Both the position numbers and the translations under genes were made by a program. Of a DNA stretch of 64,000 nt, positions 1 to 12,474 are shown piece after piece (position 1 is the stretch's first letter; every line of letters starts with the position of its first letter). Source of the stretch: Microplitis mediator (lineage: Eukaryota > Arthropoda > Insecta > Hymenoptera > Braconidae); contig NC_079972.1 in assembly GCF_029852145.1 (NCBI RefSeq), forward strand, positions 7,389,795-7,453,794, written 5' to 3'. Under the pieces are notes generated by a model. That model had not been told where the DNA came from and did not search any database. It saw only the letters and a program-made list of their open reading frames with translations.

Positions 1-557
1 ATTACGCATAATAATTTTTAATATTTTTGTATGGTAACAAATACTATATTGTATTAGAAAATATACTTTCTTAAATTTGTATTTATTGAAAATACTTATA
101 GTGAAATTTACTGTACAGATAGTAAAAAATATAATCGTGTTAGCAAAAAATAGATTACCCATAATTATTTTTGATATCTTCTTATGTAATAATTGCCGAC
201 CAGTAAATTTTACTAAATGTTTTGTAATAATTCAAGTACAGAATGTATTTACTCATATCTGTTAGTCAATTTTACTAAAACATCGTAATTGTCACTATAT
301 TTTTTTCTCCGTGTAGCTGATACTTTGAATTAATTTTTGTATTTTTTTTATAATAGTGTGCGCACATCACTCAGTCAGGTTCCGCACAGTAATCAGTGTG
401 GTGCTGTACCACTATCGAGCATTTTCATCCAGCACCGTACTGAGTCAGGTGCAGAACACTAACTCTAGTCGGGTTCCAATCTTTCCGTGTTTGTTAAATC
501 AACAAATTTATATATGAGATTCGAAAACAAAAAAAAAGTCGCTTTGTTAGGGTCACC
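1..557. other. A/T-rich DNA with a short imperfect minisatellite
   Basis: No gene is visible. Around 358-490 short units resembling CTGAGTCAGGTGC and its complement recur, bordered by CCGTG-type motifs (near 310 and 485) like those ending the CACGG elements elsewhere in the window. It is probably a remnant of another minisatellite-armed element. The link is an inference from motif similarity only. Confidence 0.3.
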
Positions 558-1327
558 CCCTTTTAAGAAAAAAATTTTTTACGACGGGACCTGTCTTGAC
601 ACAAAATTGGGCTATCGAGTCATGGTTTGCTAGTATTGGCCCAAGAGTTAGCCAATCCTTGACTACCGAGCCTTGGTTTGCTAGTCTCGGCCGACAAGTC
701 AATTTTCTATCAAATTTGTTCGATATCGCTAATAATTTTTTTTATTTGAATTCAAATAACTTTAAGCAGTAAATATCATGATTTTGTTATTTTAAAATTT
801 CACACACCATACAATTATAAGACAGCTAAATAACAAATGGTACTTAAAAACCTCCGGCTTCTATGTGAATAGCCTCATAGCCTAGTGGATACGAGACTTG
901 CCTAGCAGCCATGAAGGACCAGGTTCGAGACCCAGCAAATGCAAAAAAATTATTTCCATTTCGATTATTTCTGATTTCTCTATGTCTGAAATTTACCTCC
1001 ATATCTTATCATTACGCACATTATTACCGATATAATTTTTTTTCTTTTTTTTTCAATTCATTTTTCATAAGTACAGGTGCTTTATTATTTAGCAATAGCC
1101 TTGGTACAATACTGGCACTCGATATTGGGCCGAAACTTAGATGTAGTCTAGGCACATTACTGACAGTCGATATTGGGCCAGGATAGCGTGTCAGGCCTGG
1201 CATGAAGTTATCATCTCGATATTCAAACGAGCTTGGGCCAGGCTTGAATGTCTAGCTTGGCCCAGAATTAGCAAGTATTGGGCCAAGCCTTAACTAGACC
1301 TGGGCCTGTCATCACTTCCTACAAGAG
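558..1327 (+). mobile_element. GGCC-minisatellite element with tRNA-like core (copy E1)
   Basis: The left end CCCTTTTAAG and the right end CCTACAAGAG resemble the two ends of the better-preserved copy at 34273-35116. The arms (600-710 and 1080-1310) are repeats built on TTGGCC/GGCCAA words. Between them lies a tRNA-like module (877-936). No target duplication is visible, so the boundaries are approximate. No protein is encoded, so it is non-autonomous. Confidence 0.6.
877..936 (+). promoter_or_regulatory. tRNA-like Pol III module inside E1
   Basis: A-box-like TAGCCTAGTGGAT is followed about 32 bases later by B-box-like GGTTCGAGACC, the spacing of a type 2 Pol III promoter. There is no matching acceptor stem, so this is not a functional tRNA gene. 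The same module in reverse orientation sits in the element at 34273-35116. Confidence 0.6.
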
Positions 1328-1329
1328 CT

Positions 1330-2264
1330 ATAGTGTGTGTGGACATGAACGCTCTATAACTTTTTAACTAATCAATCGATTTGGATGGTTTTTGCAGCAA
1401 TCGAAAGAGCTTGTTATAGCAATTAACGTTCCTATAAATTCCAGATCATTCGATCGAATAGACTCTGAAATAATTAAGAAATAAGAAAAAAATTAGTTTT
1501 TTATAGTTTTTTTGAAACTTTTTAAAAATACCTCAATCGATTTCAAAATCTAATTAGTTCTAGAATTTAATAAAATGCGTCGACTGCCGCAAGAACCATC
1601 TCAATCGGTTATTTTGTTCGAAGGATATCGTCGTTAAAAAAATTTAGAAAAATTGTTTTTTTCTAATAAATTCAAAATCACTGAATTGATTTAACCCAAA
1701 TATTTTTTAGCGTCAAAGACTGAAAAACTTCGTCAGTTGCCACCTCCAATTTCAAAATCGGTTGATTAGTTCGTAAGATATCGGCGATGAAAAATTTCAA
1801 AAATAACTTTTCTTTATTTTTTCCGGATAACGCGATATGTAATTCATCATATGTTCCAAAACATATCGGCTCTTTGCCTTCATAGTGTTTGCTAGATAAA
1901 TTATTGCAATCGGTTCGTTAGCTTAAATAATATTACCAACACAAATTTTAAAAAATCACTGATTCTGAGACTTTACTCCGTATGTTTAGTATATTAACTT
2001 GCTGGTTTAACATTAAGTTCATGATCTCTCCATCTTGATCATTTCTATTAATTTCTATTTAAAAAAATTACACTTATCAAGCAAAATCGTAAAAAAATTT
2101 ATAAAAAATGATTTTGGTTGATTATTTTTAATTTTTCGAATTTTTTGAGATAAATACGAAACGTAACTTTTTTTGAGCTCGAACATATATTGACAATAAT
2201 TTTTTTGAGCTCCTCGAGCTCGAAAACAGCGGGATGTTTTATGGCTGGCCCGCAGGATCAACCG
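1330..2264 (-). repeat. Family F dispersed repeat, 5'-complete, 3'-truncated
   Basis: Read on the minus strand it starts with GGTTGATCCTGCGGGCCAGC, then a 'CCCGCTGTTTTCGAGCTC' section, then degenerate repeats of about 145 bp. It breaks off in a CA-rich stretch next to E1. Related copies lie at 14487, 24757 and 51169. No coding capacity. Confidence 0.65.
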
Positions 2265-4735
2265 TTTTTCAGTTTTTTTTTTTTAAATTATTTTTATCAA
2301 ATTAGTTGTATCTAATTTATTCTAAGTATTAGTTTTTTTAGATAGCTTACTTGGAACTTTATCACATAAATCATTTATATAAAATTTATAGAGGACTTGT
2401 GTGTATGAATTTAAAATGAAAAAGAAAAATGTAAATTATAAAATATTTATGAATGAAATTTGTTGATAATTTTTTAATCAGAATTTTTTAATCGTAGTCG
2501 AGTTTACATCCGATGACGATTATATCACTGCGCTTTATTTTTTTTTATCGATTGCTTTGAAATATGAGAAGAAAAGCTGTCGCGCTTAGATAATATTAAA
2601 CGCGTGTAAATGTCAGTTGTTTGGAAGACAAAGTTAAGTTACGCATCATGTTAAATATTTACACAGTCACCGGAACTATTAAAAATGCTTATAGAATTAC
2701 GACGTTCTTTTGTCTTGATAATTTTTCATTAATTATTTTGTCACATGAACGTAGTTTCATCCACATATACGTACTTACTTTAATATACCATACCAAATTT
2801 CCATGGACTACACATTTACCAGACTAGGAGTATGTAAAAAGAAGCACACAGAGGATGAAAATATTAATGGTGTGTTGTTATGTCTACAACACGGTTCGTG
2901 GTCATGGCCCTATACTTTGCCGAACGAAATTCATTTCACCTCGCTGCCGTCGGGCTTAAGATTAAGAAGAAAGACGAATAAGCAGTTTATAAATTAAAAC
3001 AGAGTATTTCTTAAAACTTGTAGCAAAAAAAAAAAATGAATATTTTCTATCTGTAAAAACGTTCTGACCAGGTTAAAACCACCTCCTCGACGTCATGAAG
3101 GACCTAGGAAAAGGAAATGCGACGCCCCATTACCGTTTTATGACGTGGATTCAGTTACATATCTCGTTTCACCACTGAGCTGTTCGCACTACCAATAGTT
3201 TACTATACAAAGACCAACTCTGAGCCACAGACTAGTTTTTAAACGTATTCGTTTCCTATATATGTGAAGGGATGAAGGCGAGAGTGATTTAATAGAAAAG
3301 GATAAACAATTGTCATGAATTCAGGGTAGGATTAATTTTAAACAAGGACAAAATACACAGTTGAAGATTTCTTGAGAGGGAAGGGGGTTCGAATCAACTA
3401 ATCATAAAACATAATCTTGTATGATTTTACTTACTGTAAAAATTATTATTTGTTTATATCATATCAATGAATTAGCTTGTTTTTAATTACACACCTCAAG
3501 CGCGAAAGCGCTAAGGGTGTTTTATGATCGCTCTAAATTTTTTGACTCATTCACTCACATTAAATTATCTCTAGACTTTGTCGATTACACTGACATGGGT
3601 CAAATTTTATACCAGCACAAAGACAATTTATTAAAGAATAATTTCGACCCAATATTAAGTCGATTAATTATTCTATTAATTAAATATAAATTATTTTAAT
3701 CCCAGTGACACGAGTTGTCAATTATCGTGTATGGAACTTAGTAAACCAAATAACTTTCGATGGACACAATTAATCGGCATAACTTTTTTTTTTATTATCT
3801 TTGTATTTTTGATTACAAGAACCCTATTGAATATTACTCTTTAAATCCTTTTAGTTTAATTGTAATTATTGAAATTGTAGAACTGATTTTTCACGAAACA
3901 TTTGGCTGCCATTTGTATTTTTACTATTTTTATTATTACAAAAGTAAATTTATATTTTTCTTTTTTTCTCCCCATCAACTTACTGGCTGCAGCACTAGCG
4001 TAAAACAGTAAGATTAAAAAAAAAAGAGCGACATCTACAACAAAAATGCGGAATATTTAGAAAAAATTGAATAAAAATTCATAATAAAAAAAAAATAAAT
4101 AAATAAATAAAAGTAATGATTAAAAATAAAATGAGCGATTGAGGTCTGCAATTTTGGATTTTCCAACATTTTTTTTTTGTCATTGTATTTTTTTATAAAT
4201 TAATAAAATAATAAAAATTCGACGTTTTAGACGTCATTTTATGAGTGGTTAGAAATCAAATGCAAATTAACTAACGTAAAAAAAAAAAAATAAAATAAAA
4301 TAATAAGGTATATTCATGCTATACCTTTTTCTAATTTTTTTTTTTACTTCTCTTTGTTTTATTTATCGTACTGCGGAGTTAAGACTTCTTAGAATGCTGG
4401 CGGTTGGTACGAAGACTCAAAAATACATGTGTATGTGCATGTGAGTAAGTGTATAAATGAAATAGGGACTAGAAGCTAATTGTCTTCCTACGGGATACTA
4501 GTATAGTAAGAACCCACATTTTTCTTTTACAGTATTAAATACAATAGAAACCATAAGATTTCCGAGGACACGTGTGATACATTTTCGTAAGTTTTCCATT
4601 TAGTTATGGTACGACGAATATTTATTGCGCTTTTGTCGGACTTTTAACACACACATGTTGATTTTAAAACTTTTTTTTTTATTTTTTTGGCAAATACAGT
4701 TGACTTGAAATGTTTTCTTTTTTTTTATTTTATAG
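2265..4735. other. A/T-rich interval, no gene recognised; upstream intron of the host gene
   Basis: Both strands show only short low-complexity reading frames. The 3' part ends in a pyrimidine-rich tract and an AG (4734-4735) that serves as splice acceptor for the next exon. The 5' exons of that gene are not recognisable here and probably lie outside the window. Confidence 0.5.
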
Positions 4736-5067
4736 AGATATGCTTTCACTCAATTGTCAGAATAACAATGGTAATATCAGTGGTGGCAATAATACTGGTA
4801 ACACAGGTAGTGGTCATCAGCCTCTTCAGTCACTGGAGTCTGGTAGTCCTAATTTAGCCAATTCACCTATTTCAACAATGGGTATGTCACCAGTTGGAAT
4901 GAACCCCTGCAGCCCGATGGGTTTAAGTCCAATGGGTCCGCATCATCATAGCTATACTTCACCCGTAACACCATCATCGATACACTCTGCGCACCCTTCT
5001 AATGGAGGACTCAGTCCGATGAATGATGTGAAATCATTATCTTATGGACGAAACATCTATGATAGTG
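4736..5067 (+). CDS. Host gene, penultimate coding exon (unidentified Gly/Ser/Met/Pro-rich protein)
   Basis: An internal exon bounded by a T-rich tract plus AG at 4734-4735 and a GTAAAA donor at 5068. It starts with the third base of a codon and ends after the first base of the next, which the exon at 22232 completes. It encodes about 110 residues without a stop: an Asn/Gly-rich start, then a segment with repeated MG-SP motifs (MGMSPVGMNP, MGLSPMGPHHH) and a Ser/Pro/His stretch. There is no enzyme motif, signal peptide or membrane segment. Low-complexity tails of this kind are common in insect nuclear regulators such as transcription or RNA-binding factors, but I cannot name the gene. Reading-frame continuity into the next exon makes a real gene likely. 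Confidence 0.75.
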
Positions 5068-5528
5068 GTAAAAATAATTTATTCTTAATAACTTCTGTTA
5101 TGGGATTAATCTTTTTTATGGGAATCTCTCTTATCGATTTCAATAAAAGTTCTTTTTTTTGTCTAATTCTCATACCACACATGAGTTGTTGTGGCTAATT
5201 TTAGATCGACATAACATTATTGTTGAATAATTTCAATTTTGGTATGAGGAATTCGAAAATTTAAGTCATTTTTCCGTGAGATGTTCAATTTTTTCGTTTT
5301 AAACAATTTAATTATTTAAGTTGCTCTAGTAGACGAACCATTCACTTTATTTCAAAGCTTAAGCCTAGATATGTTTATTATTCTATAATGAATAAATTTT
5401 GGAATAACAATTATTCTCAAATTTCAATTATTTATTGAGCTATTTAAAAAATCGAGTTGAATAATGACTACTAGTGTGGTCTCCTTCACTCACTTACTCA
5501 CCTTCTCTGTCGGTCCTTTGACCTCCAA

Positions 5529-6289
5529 CACGGAAAAAAATTCTAATTAAATTTACGATAATAATATCGTAATTTGTCCTATTGATTATTGTAGTGGTGG
5601 ACTAGACTTTTACAATCGTAATTTTTACGATGTAGCGTTGGAAATTTCATTTAAGAAATAATACTTCAGACAAGCAATACGAAGTCTTAAGCTCTTCAAT
5701 ATAAATTACGATGTGAATATCGTAAAATTTGAAGAGAAATTTTAAATAAAAGAATAAAATGATAATCGTTCGGACGTTGGATTCGAACCCAAGTCCTTCT
5801 AAGTGCGAAGTGTCCGACGCCTTGGACCACTCGGCCACCGAAGAGCCTACATTTTATATGGTTTTTGAGGTTCATATAAACGATTTGAATAAACATTCAT
5901 AAGTCATGAGAGCGCCTCTTGCGGAGGACGCAGTTAATATTTAAAAATTATGATACAATATCGTAATATTTATTGCTTACTTTGTATTATAACAGAGGCA
6001 GCACTGTAATATTTATTTTACTCAAAAGTACATAGAAAGATAAATATAGGAATAACTATAGTTTTTGAATTGTAATTTTTATTTCTATTATTTTTACGAT
6101 GTTAAACTGTAATTTTTTGAGTAATATTTAATCCTAAAAGTCTTTGTTAAAATTACGATGTTAAATAGTAAAAAATATAACCTACATAGTAAATTTTGAA
6201 ATAAAATATTTTTAAATTGACGCTAATAAAAGTCTAGTCCACGATTACGATATTAACATCGTAAATTTTGTTAGAATTTTCTTTCCGTG
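5529..6289. mobile_element. CACGG-type minisatellite-armed element, intact copy (E12)
   Basis: Ends CACGGAAA and TTTCCGTG are inverted repeats, with AA on both sides (5527-5528, 6290-6291). The arms consist of diverged palindromic words such as TTACGAT...ATCGTAA. The centre has a minus-strand tRNA-like module (5770-5850). No protein is encoded. A second copy spans 6706-17825 and is split by later insertions; comparing the two fixes those insertion points. Confidence 0.8.
5770..5850 (-). promoter_or_regulatory. Class II tRNA-like module (Leu/Ser-like) in E12
   Basis: On the minus strand the A-box region GTGGCCGAGTGGTCCAAGGC closely resembles the D-arm of tRNA-Leu or tRNA-Ser. The B-box GGGTTCGAATCC is perfect. 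The presumed 5' and 3' acceptor strands do not pair, so this is tRNA-derived rather than a tRNA gene. A sister copy is at 17305-17390. Confidence 0.65.
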
Positions 6290-6504
6290 AACTATGCCCG
6301 GTTTATACTCATTATTAAAAGTTAAAAAAATAACGTCAGTCTCAACGTAAAGTTTAACAAATATCTTGAGATTGTCGAAAAGTTTTCCAGACATACAGTA
6401 AGAAATTTTTAAAAAATCTAATAACTAAAAAATAACGTTCGTTTAAAATTTCGAGGATCATTAGTTATCAACAAATTTATTATTTAAAATAATCATGTTG
6501 TACA

Positions 6505-6705
6505 TTAGGGTGCACCGTTTGAAACGAACATTTTTTTTTTTTTTCGATCTCCAATGAAAATCTTGTTCTACATGCTAAAATAAAAATTCAGTCCAATTTT
6601 GAGTTCTTAATATCATTTTTGAGAACTGGAACAGCGTCGTTGACGTTTTTCCATGCTAAAAGCGTGTGAATCTTGATTTTTTTTTTTTTTTGTTATTGAA
6701 TAAAA
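6505..6705. mobile_element. Fragment of a TAGGGTG-ended (hAT-like) element
   Basis: Starts with TTAGGGTGCACCG, like the ends of the hAT-type foldbacks at 12475 and 22668, but its partner end is not visible. It abuts the CACGG element at 6706. Treated as a remnant. Confidence 0.3.
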
Positions 6706-7258
6706 CACGGAAAAAACATTCTAATTAAATTTACGATAATAATATCGTAATTTGTTCTATTGATTATTGTAGTGGTGGAATAGACTTTCAAAATCATACA
6801 CGGAGAAAAATGAAGGTGAAAATTCCATCAAATTTTATGTGAAAATCCATAAATTTTTATTATGCTAGCCGACTAAACTTGAAACCGTATGATATTCCAA
6901 TATTTTATGTTATACGTGTTGCTACTAATTGTATTGAAGCATAATAAAATTTCGATTCGGCCGACAAAAATTTCTTTCTTGAACATAATACATTTCGCAT
7001 TGAGCATAATAAAAATTGTAAAGTATTTTACAGTTATAATAACTGACACGACAAAAATTGTGTCGCTAGGATGCAATATTCACCGTCTTATGATAACAAA
7101 ATGTACCACGAGCATAATAAAAATTGTTTCAATTATTTTACTTATACGATCACAATTATTTAAAAATTTATTAAAAAAAATAATAATTTTCATTTTTGTT
7201 CTTTTACTCTTTAAATTAACTTTTATAAAAATTATATTACTAATCTAAAAAATTTATA

Positions 7259-7738
7259 TAGACTCTTTGGAAAATTTATGATACTAACATAATAAATTTA
7301 ACGAGACTTATCTTTACTTTGTAAATTCAATATTGCACGAATCGTTAAATTAATTTTTGATATATATTGTCAACTAATTACCAATACCAATGCTGCTAAA
7401 AAAAAATAAAAAAAAAAAATAAAAAATACAGTGTTTTGTGTTGATATTCTCATATGTTTCTATCAATTATCTTTAATACTCTTATATGTATATACCAAAA
7501 CCGTATAGTATAAATATTAAATGAAATTGATAGAAACATATGAGAATATCAACACAAAACACTGTATTTTTTATTTTATATTAATTTTATATTTTTTTAG
7601 CAGCATTGGTATTGGTAATTAGTTGACAATATATTTGAAAAATTAATTTCACGATTCGTACAATATTGAATTTACAGAGCAAAGAAAAGTCTCGTTAAAA
7701 TTATTATATTAATATTATAAATTTTACAAAAAGTCTTA
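7259..7738. mobile_element. 480-bp palindromic foldback element with TA duplication
   Basis: Two arms of about 210 bp are near-perfect inverted copies around a centre at about 7470-7528 and would fold into one long hairpin. TA flanks both ends (7257-7258, 7739-7740), as in Tc1/mariner-derived non-autonomous elements. No coding capacity. Confidence 0.65.
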
Positions 7739-8776
7739 TAACTACTCATCCAACTTGATAAACATTTATAAGGATATAATATAAAATATATAAAAATACA
7801 TCTACTTTTCCATAAAATTAAAATCCATACGGTTTACATTTATTACATACAATGATACATCAAATAGTTTTTTATTTTATTAAAACAAAAAAAAATATAA
7901 TGTATTCTTATTCGTAAGAGTGTAATTCATGATCAAACGTAAAAATAGTTATGCAAACAAATCTCATAAGCATAATAATATTAAAATCAATAAAAATAAA
8001 GATTATCACAATCACACAACCCCATAAAACTCAACTGAATAATTGACACTTGCTAAATAAAATAGATGCTTCTTGAATAAATTCCCGCGGAGTACTTATC
8101 AGAAAAATAACCCAATAAATCCGAACATTCAGAACGAAAGATTATTTTGTTTAAACACCGTTGTAAAAATTACTCAAAGACAAACAAAAATTATTGTCAT
8201 GGAATTATAAATAGCTGTATTTCAATGAAATTTTATTAAATGGGTGTAAAGACTGTTATTAATTTTTTAAACTTTAATGATTTTCTAGAAGTGTTGTTCC
8301 TCAACTGAGTAAATATCAGTTCAAATTTCACAAATTTTATTACGCTGGCACGAGAAATTTTGCATTACTGATAAAGTAGAATTTCTACTGATCATATAAT
8401 GAAACTTATCAACTGACAAAACTAAAACTTTTAAAATTTTAAGAATTTTTATTATGCTAGCTTTAGAATTTTCAATTGAATCAATGTTCGAGAATTTATA
8501 CCCAGTAAATAATAACAAAAATTGAAGTAAATATAAATATCATGATAAAACCTGTAAATTTTGTTTATCTATTGTGGCAATTATTATTTTTAGTTCTTAG
8601 TAATTTTTGTGTGATCAAAAATCATAAAATTTATATAAAATTTTACACAGGAGTTTAAAATGTGACGAATTTATTTCGAATTTAATACTGTTTAAAATAA
8701 ATATTTTTATGCTGAATATAATTTTTGATACAAAATTGTAAAAAATTTACAAATCCATAATTAAAAAACTATAATA

Positions 8777-10950
8777 CACTGGTCACAGAAATTAAGGGAT
8801 AGAAAAAAAATCCGAAATTTTTAGGTGATTTTCAACATGCTGTAACTCGGTGAAAAATGGTCGTATAAAAAAACTAAAAAAAGCATATTGTAGCCTCAAG
8901 TTTCTAGTTTTCAGATCTGGACCTCAAAATTTTTTATCATGTACGGTTCCGGAGTAATCGTAAGAAAACCAACGAAAAAAAAATTTTCTAAAGTTTTGCT
9001 GGTCTTTCAATACCTCTATGGGCGACAATAAATTTTTTTGAATAATCCGACTGTCTGACTTTTCTCGGAAATTTTATGCCCTTTAATTTGGTGGCCTTAA
9101 AAAGTCTCTACGACGATTTGACGCCGAGTTATCATTGATCAAAGCAAAAAAGTCCATTTTGGCTTTGATAATCAATAACTCCGGATGTATTGGTCGTACA
9201 GAGAATGGAAGCACGGTTTTGACAACTGGAAAACATTCTCTATAAGGCAAAATTAGTGGCATTTGATAGAAAAATTTTTTTTAAAGCGATATTGTTTGGT
9301 AAAAAACAGGTCAAAATTCACAAATTTAAGGATATTCGGAAATCTTGCTATAACTTTGAATATAACGGATGAACAAAGGATATCTTCGACTTTTTTTCAA
9401 CCTCAAAGTGTCCTGAAAAAACCCTGAAAATTTCAAATCGCTGCGATTTTTCTTTCTTAGTGCCCCGAAGCTTTAAATTTATCGATTTTGTCAAAAATCA
9501 CCATAATTGGTAGTTTCTCGGTTTTTGTTCATTCTTTCGATTTGAAAATGGTTTTTTTACCGATAATCTTCATTTCTTTGATCAAAAAGATCGATTATCG
9601 AAAAAAATTAAAAAAAAAAAAATTTTGAAATAGTATATTACACACCGAGGGAAGTAAAGTAAGAAATGTCTCAGATCACATGTAATTGTTGGCCGAGGCG
9701 AAGCCGAGGTCAACAAACATGTGATCTGAGGCTTTCTTATTTACTTCCCGAGGAGTGTATACTATTTTTCTCCTCGACGGAGGCGGGAAGCGGCAACTTC
9801 GTTTTGCACAGCGGGACGAAAGTTGACGCTTTCCGCCCGGAGGTGAGAAAAAAATTTTTTTTTTTTTCAAAATTTTTTTTTTGTTGTATCTGCAATGATT
9901 TATCATTGTCAAAAAAAATTCCTAAAATTTTTTTTACCGCTGTAACTGCATCTGCTTCAAATGTCAACTTAACAAACATACCCTTTGGGTAAAATAAATT
10001 TTCGGAATTTTTTTTGACATTGATAAATCATTGCAGATACAACAAAAAAAAAAGTTTTGAAAAAAAAAAATTTTTGAAAAAAAAAATTTTGAAAATAAAA
10101 AAAATTTTTTGTTTTTCAATTTTTTTCGATAATCGATCTTTTTGATCAGAGAAATGAAGATTATCGGTAAAAAAACCATTTTCAAATCGAAAAAATGAAC
10201 AAAAACCGAGAAACTACCAATTATGGTGATTTTTGACAAAATCGATAAATTTAAAGCTTCGGGGCACTAAGAAAGAAAAATCGCAGCGATTTGAAATTTT
10301 CAGGGTTTTTTCAGGACACTTTGAGGTTGAAAAAAAGTCGAAGATATCCTTTGTTCATCCGTTATATTCAAAGTTATAGCAAGATTTCCGAATATCCTTA
10401 AATTTGTGAATTTTGACCTGTTTTTTACCAAACAATATCGCTTTAAAAAAAATTTTTCTATCAAATGCCACTAATTTTGCCTTATAGAGAATGTTTTCCA
10501 GTTTTCAAAACCGTGCTTCCATTCTCTGTACGACCAATACATCCGGAGTTATTGATTATCAAAGCCAAAATGGACTTTTTTGCTTTGATCAATGATAACT
10601 CGGCGTCAAATCGTCGTAGAGACTTTTTAAGGCCACCAAATTAAAGGGCATAAAATTTCCGAGAAAAGTCAGACAGTCGGATTATTCAAAAAAATTTATT
10701 GTCGCCCATAGAGGTATTGAAAGACCAGCAAAACTTTAGAAAATTTTTTTTTCGTTGGTTTTCTTACGATTACTCCGGAACCGTACATGATAAAAAATTT
10801 TGAGGTCCAGATCTGAAAACTAGAAACTTGAGGCTACAATATGCTTTTTTTAGTTTTTTTATACGACCATTTTTCACCGAGTTACAGCATGTTGAAAATC
10901 ACCTAAAAATTTCGGATTTTTTTTCTATCCCTTAATTTCTGTGACCAGTG
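8777..10950. mobile_element. Tc1/mariner-like long-arm foldback element
   Basis: Ends CACTGGTCACAGAAATTAAG and the inverted match CTTAATTTCTGTGACCAGTG are Tc1-type termini. TA flanks both sides (8775-8776, 10951-10952). The arms are about 860 bp and almost identical when inverted, so the copy is young or maintained by gene conversion. The middle (about 9620-10080) holds a smaller nested palindrome and a G/C-rich patch. No transposase is encoded. A diverged relative appears to lie around 27802-30228. Confidence 0.85.
9631..9763. repeat. Nested inner palindrome with G/C-rich loop
   Basis: GGGAAGTAAAGTAAGAAA ... CTCAGATCACATGT pairs with its inverse up to 9763, and the loop contains the self-complementary CCGAGGCGAAGCCGAGG. 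It is followed by a G/C-rich stretch to about 9845, unlike the surrounding A/T-rich DNA. Probably a separate small element captured in the centre of the foldback. Confidence 0.5.
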
Positions 10951-11595
10951 TATATAACACATAATAATTTTTATTTACATTTCGATTAATAGCAAACGTT
11001 TATCAAAACTTTACTCTCAATTTATAAAATTTCAAGATTTATTTTGATATTACTTTCATAGCATAACATATTTTATATTTGTTGGTTATTAAAAATCAAA
11101 GACTTCAAAAATCATTATGCTACTCTATAATTTTTTTTGCGTAACTATGACTTTCTACTAATTTTTCATAGAAATTATCATAATTTATGATTTTCTAAAC
11201 AGATCTAGTAAAAATCGAAAATCAGACAGTATTTTTCCGTTTATGTTGAGCTTCATTTCTCTCCGTGTAATTTTTACCACGTAGCGTTGGAAATTTCATT
11301 TAAGAAACGATACTTCCCGTATGAAAATAACATATATGGTCAAATTATATGTAAAAATATATGATAAATATCAGAAAATATATGTGGCGAATTTAACTAC
11401 ATTTTCTAATATATTTTTTTTTATATATAAAAATATAATACTCATCATATACGAGTCCGTATATGTTGAGCATGTATAAAATATATATGTCAATCATATA
11501 CAAAAAATATATTTTTATCATATATGAAAATATATTTTCTTTTCATATACGGAAACTATATTTTTATCATACATAAAAATATATATTTCTATCAT

Positions 11596-12428
11596 CCCAT
11601 ACAGATGCTGCCAGAGTTGAACAACGGGCCCCTACTTGGCCCAGCACTGGGGAACCTAGCTTTGGCACACCTATATTGACCCAGGCTTGGGCCAGGACTG
11701 GGTAACCTAGCTTTGGTCGTCCAATGGCAAGCCAGGCTTGGGCCAGGACTGGGTAACCTAGCCTTGGCCGTTACAATGATTACCCGGGCTTGGGCCAAGA
11801 CTGGGTAACCTAGTCTTGGCCGTCCAATGGCAACCCAGACTTAGGCCAAGACTGGGTAACCTAGCCTTGGCCATTCAATGGCAAGCCAGGCTTGGGCCAG
11901 GACTGGGTAACCTAGCCTTGGCCGTTACAATGATTACCCGGGCTTGGGCCAAGGTAGGATTACCCAAGTTTGGATATACCCATGGTTTATACAAGTAGAT
12001 CATATAAATGTACCAGTTCAACGTTAGTAGGTTCGTCAAGTAGCTACCGTTCGGACCCAGTAATCAGAAGGACGGCAGTTCGCGCCCAGAGTCCAGCAGA
12101 ATTTCCACCGAGTTTTTTTCACATCATTTACCTCCCTTAAATAATTAAAACGTTAATGATCATGAATTCTACGAGGTTAATAATAATAAATTTTTTTTAA
12201 TTAAATTTATTCGTTTCCTGGAAGCCTGGGCCAGGTCTGGCAACCAAGCATGGGCCAGGTCTGGTAACCAAGCATGGGCCAGGTCTGGCAACCAGGCTTG
12301 GCCCGAGATTATCATTCCAGGCTTCTACCAAAGCTGGGCCAAGACTGGCTTACAAGCCTGGCCCAAGGTTCTACAAAGTTGGGCCAAGTCTGGGCCAAGC
12401 TTGGGCCCGTGGTACTTTCCTCTCTGGG
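11596..12428. mobile_element. GGCC-minisatellite element with tRNA-like core (E2)
   Basis: CCCATACAG at the left and CTCTGGG at the right, flanked by AT on both sides (11594-11595, 12429-12430). Both arms are tandem repeats of about 50-60 bp built on the words CTTGGGCCAGG, GGTAACCTAG and CTTGGCC; between them is a degenerate tRNA-like module (12030-12100). Reading frames across the arms are repeat artefacts. Confidence 0.75.
12030..12100 (+). promoter_or_regulatory. Degenerate tRNA-like module in E2
   Basis: Contains GTAGCTACCGTTCGGACCC and, further on, GGCAGTTCGCGCCC as a weak B-box. It sits exactly between the two minisatellite arms, as the modules do in E1, E3 and E6. Similarity to a tRNA is weak; the positional argument is the main evidence. 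Confidence 0.4.
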
Positions 12429-12474
12429 ATAGACGAAAAATATATTCTGATCATATATAAAAACATATATTTAT

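Larger units (their letters stand above)
6799..11267. mobile_element. CACGGAG-type element inserted in E13 (E14)
   Basis: Ends CACGGAGAAAAATGAAG and CTTCATTTCTCTCCGTG are inverted repeats flanked by TA on both sides (6797-6798, 11268-11269). Removing it restores the matching stretch of E12. Arms contain repeated GCATAATAAAAATTGT-like words. It carries two further insertions, at 7259-7738 and 8777-10950. Confidence 0.75.

Noticed and set aside
2253..2264. 18S rRNA start (GGTTGATCCTGC on the minus strand)
   Set aside because: Only 12 bases match; the next bases and the other copies of the repeat diverge.
5770..5850. Functional tRNA-Leu or tRNA-Ser gene (also 16221-16284, 17305-17390, 44706-44773)
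   Set aside because: A- and B-boxes are good, but the acceptor strands do not pair and the sequences sit inside repeated elements; they are tRNA-derived modules.
9666..10239. Several 80-108-residue frames in the foldback centre
   Set aside because: Lysine/phenylalanine-rich readings of A/T runs in an inverted repeat, mirrored on both strands.
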